64,000 nt of DNA from Streptomyces sclerotialus (GTDB lineage: Bacteria > Actinomycetota > Actinomycetes > Streptomycetales > Streptomycetaceae), in the NCBI GenBank assembly GCA_000719105.1, contig JODX01000005.1, positions 1-64,000 on the forward strand, in the 5' to 3' direction. The stretch's first letter is position 1. The number at the start of each line of letters is the position of its first letter. The notes beneath the pieces are model-generated. The model saw only the letters and a program-made list of their open reading frames with translations, did not search any database and was not told the DNA's origin. The translations under genes were made by a program, and so were the position numbers. Shown here one piece after another: positions 58,130 through 64,000 of this stretch.

Positions 58130-58378
58130 ATGCACGACGCGCCTGAGCTTCGCTGGCTCAAGTCGTCCTTCTCCGGGGACGGCGGCAACAACTGCGTCGA
58201 AGTAGCTGCGACACCGGCCGGCATAGCCCTCCGCGAAAGCGACACCCCGGCCGACATCCTGACCACCGGCCAGGGACCGCTGTTGTCACTCATACGCGGC
58301 CTGAGGACGGGAGCCGTGTCCCCGCGCGGCCCTCATGAGGAGTTGAGGGGAGAGCTCACCGTGCTACGGCCCCGGTGA
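58130..58378 (+). CDS. DUF397 protein, partner of the XRE regulator
   Basis: This 82-aa protein has the DUF397 core: LRWLKSSFSGDGGNNCVEVA and IALRESDTP. About 20 residues after the core (GAVSPRGPHEELRGELTVLRPR) extend beyond the usual family end near 60-65. ATG 58130 follows the XRE stop by one base, so translation is coupled. DUF397 proteins modulate paired XRE-DUF5753 regulators. Confidence 0.9.
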   Translation: MHDAPELRWLKSSFSGDGGNNCVEVAATPAGIALRESDTPADILTTGQGPLLSLIRGLRTGAVSPRGPHEELRGELTVLRPR

Positions 58379-58422
58379 AATGTTGACCTTGCCGCTGGCG
58401 GCAGGGTTGCACGCTGACCGGC

Positions 58423-59181
58423 ATGAACAGCACCGGACAGCACAACAGCAGGATCGTCGCGGTCACCGGAGCCGGTACCGGCATCGGCCGGGCCACCGCC
58501 CGGGCCTTCGCCGCCGAGGGCGCCCACGTGGTCGCGATCGGACGGCGGAGCGAACCACTCACGGAGACCGCGGCCGGACACGACCGGATCACGCCGCTGC
58601 CCGCCGACATCACCGCCGAGGGCGGGCCCGAACGGATCGTCCGGGCCGTGGTGGAGGCACACGGCCGTCTGGACGTGCTGGTGAACAACGCCGGTATCGT
58701 GCGCGGCGGCGCCCTCGGCACACTGACGCCGGAGACGATCACGGCCCAGCTCGCCACCAACCTCGTCGCCCCCGTCCTGCTGACCCAGGCGGCGCTGCCG
58801 TTCCTGGCGGCGTCGAGCGGCGTGATCGTCAATGTCAGTACGTCGGTGGGGCAGCGGGCCTGGCCCGGCAGCTCGGTCTATGCGGCGACCAAGACCGCCC
58901 TGGAACTGCTCACCCGCAGCTGGGCGGTCGAGCTGGCACCCCGTGGGGTCCGGGTGGTGGCGGTCGCCCCCGGCGCGATCGACACCCCCATCGGCGAGCA
59001 CCAGGGTCTGACGCCGGAGCGGATGGCCGCGGTGCGGGAGTGGCAGCTGGCGCACACACCGCTGGCCCGGATCGGCCGCCCCGAGGAGGTGGCCTGGGCG
59101 ATCACCCAACTCGCCGCACCGGCCGCCTCGTTCGTGACCGGTGTGGTCCTCCCTGTCGACGGCGGAGCGGTCGTGGCGTGA
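58423..59181 (+). CDS. Short-chain dehydrogenase/reductase
   Basis: This 252-aa SDR has VTGAGTGIGRATARAFAAEG, the NNAG motif in VLVNNAGIVRGG, the catalytic Ser of VNVSTSVGQ, YAATKTALELL, and VAPGAIDTPIG. It is FabG-like. It precedes the MerR gene on the same strand; their sequences nearly abut, so MerR may control this operon. The substrate is unknown. Confidence 0.92.
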   Translation: MNSTGQHNSRIVAVTGAGTGIGRATARAFAAEGAHVVAIGRRSEPLTETAAGHDRITPLPADITAEGGPERIVRAVVEAHGRLDVLVNNAGIVRGGALGTLTPETITAQLATNLVAPVLLTQAALPFLAASSGVIVNVSTSVGQRAWPGSSVYAATKTALELLTRSWAVELAPRGVRVVAVAPGAIDTPIGEHQGLTPERMAAVREWQLAHTPLARIGRPEEVAWAITQLAAPAASFVTGVVLPVDGGAVVA

Positions 59182-59207
59182 TAGGAGTGGCCCGGGAGGT
59201 GGGACGG

Positions 59208-59579
59208 GTGCGGATCGGTGAACTGGCCAGGGCAACGGGGACGACCGCCCGTGCTCTGCGGCACTACGAGCAGGCAGGGATGATCTCCTCCGAGCGGGCC
59301 TCCAACGGCTACCGCGTCTACGACGAGCGGGCCGTGGTGCGGGTCCGCAACATCCGCTACCTGCTGGCCGCCGGGCTCACTCTGGACGACGTGCGCGTGT
59401 TCCTGCCCTGCCTGGACGGCGATGTGGCTACCGCACCGCCCTCGGACAAGGGCCTGCGGGTCGCACTGAACCGGCTCGCGGTCCTCGACGAACGGATCGC
59501 CGCCCAGACCGAGGCCCGCGACCGGCTGGAGGCCGCGCTCCGGGAGAAGACCGGCGACCGGATCCGTCCGGTGGCCTGA
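59208..59579 (+). CDS. MerR-family regulator
   Basis: This 123-aa protein has the winged HTH VRIGELARATGTTARALRHYEQAGMI, SNGYRVYDERAVVRVRNI, and a C-terminal coiled coil (LDERIAAQTEARDRLEAALREK). No metal-binding cysteine pattern is seen; one Cys lies at FLPCLDGD. GTG 59208 is preferred with GGGAGG 8 nt upstream. GTG 59178 overlaps the SDR stop (GTGA) and is possible. It probably autoregulates the SDR-merR pair. Confidence 0.88.
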   Translation: MRIGELARATGTTARALRHYEQAGMISSERASNGYRVYDERAVVRVRNIRYLLAAGLTLDDVRVFLPCLDGDVATAPPSDKGLRVALNRLAVLDERIAAQTEARDRLEAALREKTGDRIRPVA

Positions 59580-59760
59580 CCCGCGAAGCCTGAGCGCACC
59601 GAACCCGCGCGCGACGGATACGCCCGACGGCCGGGCATGACTGAGCGTCCGGTGACTCGGACCGAAGGCGTCCGCAGCCGTCAACCCTGACGATCGTCAG
59701 GGTCCGGTGTTGCCGTTCGGCCCGGGTTCAGGAGCCCTCCCGCTTCTACGTTCGGGCCTC

Positions 59761-60747
59761 ATGGAACGAGAACCACGAGAGAAGAACCGGGCCGGTCGGC
59801 TGCTCGGTGCGTTGGGCGTACTGGGCCTGGGGGCGGCAGTTGTCACATGGCTCTCCCCCGGCGGGCTGGGGGAGGCCGGTGCGGTCGAGGTGACCGATGG
59901 GGCTTCGGCGTCCGGGTACCGGTCGGTGACCGGGGTGGTGGCGGATGCGCCGTCGTGGCTGGGGCATCTCCTGGAAGCGGCCACCGAAGGCACCCTGGTG
60001 ATCCTCGGGCTGCTGCTGGTCTGGACGTGGTGGTCAGCGGTCCGCCGCAGGGACACCCGAGCGGTCGCCGGAACCGTACTCACCGGTCTCGGCACCGTGG
60101 CGGCCTATGCGGTGAGCGAAGCGCTGAAGCTGGTGGTGGACGAGGAGCGGCCGTGCCGTGCGCTGCGTACAGCAGCCGGGATCGTCACGGAATGTCCCGC
60201 GACGGGAGACTGGTCCTTCCCCAGCAACCACGCCACTCTGGCCGCCGGCCTGGCGATCGGTCTGGCCCTGCTGCGGCCCCGGCTCGCCGCGTTCACGCTG
60301 CCACTGGCCGTGGCCGCCGCACTGCTGCGCGTGCTGGTCGGGGTCCACTACCCGCACGACGTGCTCGCCGGCGCGACGCTCGGCGGCGCCGTGGTGGCGG
60401 CCCTGGTCATCGCGCTGCTGCCGTCGGCTCAGCGGGTGGTGTCACGGCTGGGGAGGTTGCGCGGGGACCATCCCGGCCTCGTGGGCCACGACCGCGGCGG
60501 CAGCCCGGTTGTCCACGCCGAGCCTCGCCAGGATGGAACTCACATGGGCCTTCACCGTCCCCTCCACCACATGCAGCCGCCGGGCGATCTGGCCGTTGGA
60601 CAGACCGCTGCCGAGGAAGGCCAGCACCTCCCGTTCGCGGGCGGTGAGGGCGGCGATCCGGTCGCGGGCGGCCGAGCGCCGGCCGGCCAGGGTGCCCGCG
60701 CCCGTCGCGGCGAGATGGGCGATGACCCGGGCCGCGACCTTCGGTGA
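59761..60747 (+). CDS. PAP2-family membrane phosphatase with antisense-overlapping tail
   Basis: This 328-aa frame has five to six membrane helices and the three PAP2 motifs: KLVVDEERPCR, FPSNHAT and LRVLVGVHYPHD (residues about 122-205). It likely removes phosphate from lipid phosphates or undecaprenyl pyrophosphate at the outer face. The family part ends near residue 230 (LPSAQRVVSRLGR). The following roughly 95 residues are polar and are read antisense to the response regulator gene (306-bp overlap, 60442-60747), so the true end may be a lost or shifted stop. Confidence 0.8.
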   Translation: MEREPREKNRAGRLLGALGVLGLGAAVVTWLSPGGLGEAGAVEVTDGASASGYRSVTGVVADAPSWLGHLLEAATEGTLVILGLLLVWTWWSAVRRRDTRAVAGTVLTGLGTVAAYAVSEALKLVVDEERPCRALRTAAGIVTECPATGDWSFPSNHATLAAGLAIGLALLRPRLAAFTLPLAVAAALLRVLVGVHYPHDVLAGATLGGAVVAALVIALLPSAQRVVSRLGRLRGDHPGLVGHDRGGSPVVHAEPRQDGTHMGLHRPLHHMQPPGDLAVGQTAAEEGQHLPFAGGEGGDPVAGGRAPAGQGARARRGEMGDDPGRDLR

Positions 60748-61122
60748 CAGGTAGGCGGCGCCCTCCGCCACCGCACGGACCCCGGTGATCAGTTCCTCGG
60801 GCTCGCCCGACTTGATCAGGAAGCCCGCCGCGCCGCCGCCGAGCGCCTGGAGGATGTAGTCGTCCTCACCGAACGTCGTCAGCATGATGACGTTCGTGGT
60901 CGGGACCGTGCCGCGGATCTCCGCCGCCGCGTCGATGCCGCTGATGCCCGGCATGCGGATGTCGAGCACGGCCACCGAGGGGCGGTGGCGCCGGACCAGT
61001 TCCACGGCCTCGTGACCGTCGGCGGCCTCGGCGACGACCTCGATGTCCGGATCCGTCGCGAGTACGGCGCGCACTCCCGCACGGATCATCGGCTCGTCGT
61101 CGGCGATCAGTACCCGGATCAT
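60442..61122 (-). CDS. NarL/FixJ-type response regulator
   Basis: This 226-aa regulator has a receiver domain with the acidic pair DDE at 8-10, phospho-acceptor Asp54 (VAVLDIRMPG), Thr in MLTTFGEDDY and Lys in FLIKSGEPEEL. The LuxR HTH is LTAREREVLAFLGSGLSNGQIARRLHVVEGTVKAHVSSIL. It follows the histidine kinase by 16 bp, forming a two-component operon, and overlaps the convergent PAP2 frame at its 3' end. Confidence 0.94.
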   Translation of the reverse strand: MIRVLIADDEPMIRAGVRAVLATDPDIEVVAEAADGHEAVELVRRHRPSVAVLDIRMPGISGIDAAAEIRGTVPTTNVIMLTTFGEDDYILQALGGGAAGFLIKSGEPEELITGVRAVAEGAAYLSPKVAARVIAHLAATGAGTLAGRRSAARDRIAALTAREREVLAFLGSGLSNGQIARRLHVVEGTVKAHVSSILARLGVDNRAAAAVVAHEAGMVPAQPPQP

Positions 61123-61138
61123 CGGACGGTCACCCGGC

Positions 61139-62632
61139 TCACCCGGTGAGTGTGTCGAGGGACACCAGGGTGTCCTTGCGGAAGCACAGCCGGTATGCGT
61201 CGCCGGACCGGTCGTCGAACCGGTTCGCCGTCAGCGCGTAGTACTCGCACGTGGTGCCGTCTCCTGTCGGCTCGGCAGTCGTCGGACGGTGGTTCGTCTG
61301 CCGGTCCGGCAGGTGACGCTCCACTTCGGAACGATCCTGCCCCACGCGCAGGCGGGCGTAGTCGCGCGGGTCCAGGACCGACTGTGCCGCCGAACGCATC
61401 TCCCAGAGGGTGAGTGCTCCGCTCAGCAGCGCCCCGGTCACCAGGGGGATCATGATCGCGGCGACCAGGGCCCGGCCGGCGCGGCGCCGGGCGCGGTGAT
61501 GTTCCTGCGGCAGCTCGCGACCGGAACGGAGGACTGCGGCCGCGAGGGGCGGGGGCGGGGAGCAATGGGCCGACGGTGCGTGCGGGATCGTCGCGACGAC
61601 CGCGTAGCCACCGTCACGCGGCCCGTGGTCGAACCGGCCGCCGGCCAACCGCACACGTTCCTCGAGTCCGACGAGGCCGTGTCCCCCGCTCCCGGACCCG
61701 GTCCCGGTCCCGGCCCCGGCCCCGGACCGGGACCAAGGCCGCAGGCCGGACGCGGACGACGGCGGTCCGTTCTCCACCACGACCTTCGTCTCCCGGTCCG
61801 TGTGCGTCACCTGAACCGTCGCTGTCGCACCGGGTGCGTGCTTGGCGACGTTGGTCAGCGCCTCCTGCACGACCCGGTGGGCCGCCCGCTCGACCACCGG
61901 CGGCAGGTCGTCCGCCGTGCCGTCGATGCGCGACTCCACCGCGAGCCCGGCCGCGGCAGCCTCGGCGACCAGATCCGTGAGGCCGGGGCGCCCCGTGGCC
62001 ACAGCCGCGTCGCCGGTCCCCTCGCGCAGCACACCGATCACCTCGCCGAGACGCTCCACCGCGGCGGCTGCCCTGGCCCTGATGTCGCCCGCGGCCTTCC
62101 GGTGCTCCTCCTCCAGGCCCGGTGCGAGCTTCAGCGCGCCGGCCGACAGGGCGATCAGGCTGAGGTCATGGCCGAGTACGTCATGCATGTCCTGGGCGAT
62201 ACGCGCCCGTTCACGCAGCCGGGCCTGATCGGCGATCAGCTGCTGCTCCCGCCGCAGGTGCTCGGCGCGCTCCCATCCCGCCCGGACGAGCTGCTGGTAC
62301 TGGCACCAGAACCGGCCCACGAACCAGGGCAGCATCGCGGCGGCGACCACCACGGTCACGAACCGGCCGGCCAGCGGAAGCCAGGCGGGCACGACGGACA
62401 ACGCCACCACGCCGGCCGCGAGAAGGGCGACCAGAACGAGCGCTGTCGGCGCCGCCCTTCCGGGCCGCCGTCCTGCCAGGAACGCCGCGACGGCAGCCGG
62501 TATCGCCCACCACAGAGTCACCATGCTCAGACAGGCGGCCGCCGCGGCAGCCGCTGTCAGCACGATTCCGGGATCACGCGCCCACCGCAGGACAGCGGGC
62601 CCCGTACCGGTCGCCGCCACACCACAGATCAT
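61139..62632 (-). CDS. Histidine kinase (HisKA_3) with extra C-terminal membrane domain
   Basis: This roughly 497-aa kinase has three to four N-terminal membrane helices (about 10-115), the phospho-His in ARIAQDMHDVLGHDLSLIAL, the N box VVQEALTNVAKHAPG and the G box GGHGLVGLEERV. Between N and G boxes is a low-complexity GAGAGTGTGSGSGG linker. After the ATPase the protein continues with another helix (ALVAAIMIPLVTGALLSGAL) and about 85 residues that include RLRVGQDRSEVERHLPDRQ and two Cys. That extension is unusual. The start is uncertain: ATG 62632 or GTG 62644, neither with a good ribosome site. Confidence 0.88.
   Translation of the reverse strand: MICGVAATGTGPAVLRWARDPGIVLTAAAAAAACLSMVTLWWAIPAAVAAFLAGRRPGRAAPTALVLVALLAAGVVALSVVPAWLPLAGRFVTVVVAAAMLPWFVGRFWCQYQQLVRAGWERAEHLRREQQLIADQARLRERARIAQDMHDVLGHDLSLIALSAGALKLAPGLEEEHRKAAGDIRARAAAAVERLGEVIGVLREGTGDAAVATGRPGLTDLVAEAAAAGLAVESRIDGTADDLPPVVERAAHRVVQEALTNVAKHAPGATATVQVTHTDRETKVVVENGPPSSASGLRPWSRSGAGAGTGTGSGSGGHGLVGLEERVRLAGGRFDHGPRDGGYAVVATIPHAPSAHCSPPPPLAAAVLRSGRELPQEHHRARRRAGRALVAAIMIPLVTGALLSGALTLWEMRSAAQSVLDPRDYARLRVGQDRSEVERHLPDRQTNHRPTTAEPTGDGTTCEYYALTANRFDDRSGDAYRLCFRKDTLVSLDTLTG
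61687..61733 (-). repeat. Hexanucleotide tandem repeat in the kinase gene
   Basis: GGTCCC/GGCCCC units repeat about seven times and encode alternating Gly-Ala, Gly-Thr and Gly-Ser between the N and G boxes of the kinase. Units of six bases keep the frame when copies are gained or lost. Confidence 0.8.
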
Positions 62633-62738
62633 CGAGCTGTCCACGGAGGTGACGCTACGGGTGTCGAGAGCCGTCGAACACTGCCGAAAGTCCAATCCGG
62701 GACGGTTCCCGCGAGCGCCGAGCCTCCGAACGAAGCTG

Positions 62739-63866
62739 TCAGACGGCCGCAGTCGCCCGCACCGTGGACGCGATCGTCGCCGACCCCACCACCCGCGTGC
62801 CGTCGTACAGCACGATCGCCTGACCGGGCGCCACGCCGCGCACCGCCTCCGTGAAGGAGACGCGCAGCTCGCCGTCCACCAGCTCCGCCGTGACCTCGGT
62901 CTCACCGCCGTGGGCGCGGAGCTGGGCCGTGTAGGTGCCCGGGCCCGAGGGGGCCGTACCGCACCAGCGGGGCTTGATCGCGGTCAGGGCGGTCACGTCC
63001 AGCGACGCGGCCGGACCGACCGTCACCGTGTTGTCCACCGGCGAGATGTCGAGGACGTAGCGCGGCTTGCCGTCCGGGGCCGGGGTGCCGATGCGCAGGC
63101 CCTTGCGCTGGCCGATCGTGTAGCCGTACGCGCCCTCGTGGGTGCCGATCTTCGTGCCGGACTCGTCGACGATGTCGCCCTCCGCCTTGCCGAGGCGGCG
63201 GGCCAGGAAGCCCTGGGTGTCGCCGTCGGCGATGAAGCAGATGTCGTGGGAGTCGGGCTTCTTGGCGACCGCGAGGCCCCGGCGCTCGGCCTCCGCGCGG
63301 ATCTCCTCCTTGGTGGTGACCGTGTCACCGAGCGGGAACAGCGCGTGGGCGAGCTGCTTCTCGTCCAGCACGCCGAGGACGTACGACTGGTCCTTGGCCA
63401 TGTCGGAGGCGCGGTGCAGTTCGCGCGTGCCGTCGGGCAGCGTGACGACCTGGGCGTAGTGGCCCGTGCAGACCGCGTCGAAGCCCAGGGCCAGCGCCTT
63501 GTCCAGGAGGGCGGCGAACTTGATCTTCTCGTTGCAGCGCAGGCACGGGTTCGGGGTGCGCCCGGCCTCGTACTCGGCGACGAAGTCCTCCACCACGTCC
63601 TCGCGGAAGCGCTCGGCGAGGTCCCACACGTAGAACGGGATGCCGATCACGTCCGCGGCGCGGCGGGCGTCACGGGAGTCCTCGATGGTGCAGCAGCCGC
63701 GCGCCCCGGTCCGGAAGGACTGCGGGTTCGCGGACAGCGCGAGGTGCACGCCGGTCACGTCGTGACCCGCTTCCGCGGCGCGGGCGGCGGCGACGGCGGA
63801 GTCCACCCCGCCCGACATGGCGGCGAGGACGCGGAGGGGGCGGGTGCGCTGCGTGGTCTCAGTCAT
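62739..63866 (-). CDS. mnmA: tRNA-specific 2-thiouridylase
   Basis: This 375-aa enzyme thiolates U34 of tRNA for Lys, Glu and Gln. It has the P-loop [16 protein letters not shown], the catalytic Cys of [20 protein letters not shown], the second Cys of [25 protein letters not shown] and the C-terminal beta barrel with [16 protein letters not shown] 63866 (MTETTQ) is chosen; a GTG two codons upstream (63872) is in frame. It is separate from the two-component operon downstream. Confidence 0.96.
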   Translation of the reverse strand: MTETTQRTRPLRVLAAMSGGVDSAVAAARAAEAGHDVTGVHLALSANPQSFRTGARGCCTIEDSRDARRAADVIGIPFYVWDLAERFREDVVEDFVAEYEAGRTPNPCLRCNEKIKFAALLDKALALGFDAVCTGHYAQVVTLPDGTRELHRASDMAKDQSYVLGVLDEKQLAHALFPLGDTVTTKEEIRAEAERRGLAVAKKPDSHDICFIADGDTQGFLARRLGKAEGDIVDESGTKIGTHEGAYGYTIGQRKGLRIGTPAPDGKPRYVLDISPVDNTVTVGPAASLDVTALTAIKPRWCGTAPSGPGTYTAQLRAHGGETEVTAELVDGELRVSFTEAVRGVAPGQAIVLYDGTRVVGSATIASTVRATAAV

Positions 63867-63926
63867 AACCACTCAAGGGTACGGGGCGCCGGGAACCGGA
63901 GTCCGCGCGTATCCGTTGACGAGTAC

Positions 63927-64000
63927 GTGGGGGAAAGAAAAGCTTCCAAGGACAGCGGCCGACGGCTCGGGCGGCGCGCCCTGCTCATCGGCGGGGCGGC
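63927..64000 (+). CDS. Start of a probable Tat-exported protein (truncated by window end)
   Basis: From GTG 63927 the frame reads VGERKASKDSGRRLGRRALL then IGGA without a stop to the window edge. The RRLGRRALLIGGA pattern is a twin-arginine signal start. In S. coelicolor I recall a secreted amidase-type gene beside mnmA, which would fit, but nothing of the mature protein is visible. The start has no clear ribosome site. Confidence 0.5.
   Translation, partial: MGERKASKDSGRRLGRRALLIGGA

Overview
The window is a high-GC actinomycete chromosome segment, almost certainly Streptomyces. The evidence is codon bias (G/C third positions, many GTG starts), Streptomyces-type families (conservon GTPase tail, AccE, DUF6191, DUF397, PucR, LAL-type LuxR), and a gene order I recall from the S. 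coelicolor region between pccB and mnmA. I see no rRNA, tRNA, CRISPR array, insertion sequence or prophage. The window opens in the 3' end of a conservon cvnD gene and closes just past mnmA, in the first codons of a probable Tat-exported protein.

Layout. 0-6.9 kb: accE-pccB (propionyl-CoA carboxylase epsilon and beta), an exported polysaccharide lyase 8, a YceI-like protein behind an inverted-repeat operator, and a TPM-domain membrane protein. 7-11.5 kb: branched-chain amino acid genes cimA, ilvE and leuB; cimA has a candidate attenuator with an Ile-Ile leader peptide. 11.6-22.5 kb: Tat-exported metallophosphatase, quinone-oxidoreductase-like enzyme, the putB-pruA proline catabolic pair with a divergent PucR regulator, a divergent TetR/MFS pair, and a zinc alcohol dehydrogenase. 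22.5-31.6 kb: serA, then ilvB-ilvN-ilvC with a classical leader-peptide attenuator, preceded by a PAS-GGDEF-EAL protein whose EAL domain is degenerate. 31.6-42.3 kb: two divergent oxidoreductases, a sugar-dehydrogenase lipoprotein, DUF6191, a small protein coupled to a very large LuxR-type ATPase, a membrane protein, a GNAT acetyltransferase and an MMPL transporter. 42.4-46 kb: gatC-gatA-orf82-gatB, with a small membrane protein locked between gatA and gatB. 46-55.5 kb: a TetR-controlled DUF4267-cupin operon with mirrored operators, an rmdB-like GGDEF-EAL protein with intact EAL residues, ligA, a MetE-like protein, an SDR, a LOG-family protein and DUF427. 55.5-62.7 kb looks like accessory DNA: a VapBC-like pair, a whiJ-type triad (HATPase / XRE-DUF5753 / DUF397), SDR-MerR, a PAP2 phosphatase whose frame runs 306 bp antisense into a response regulator, and a histidine kinase with an unusual C-terminal membrane domain. 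mnmA follows.

How it fits together. Much of the segment supplies branched-chain amino acids and their acyl-CoA products: CimA, IlvBN, IlvC, LeuB and IlvE make Ile, Val and Leu, and PccB uses the propionyl-CoA that arises from their breakdown. Two independent leader-peptide attenuators of matching design (cimA and ilvB) point to coordinated control by charged tRNA. The two GGDEF-EAL proteins differ in a complementary way: one looks synthesis-only, the other hydrolysis-competent.
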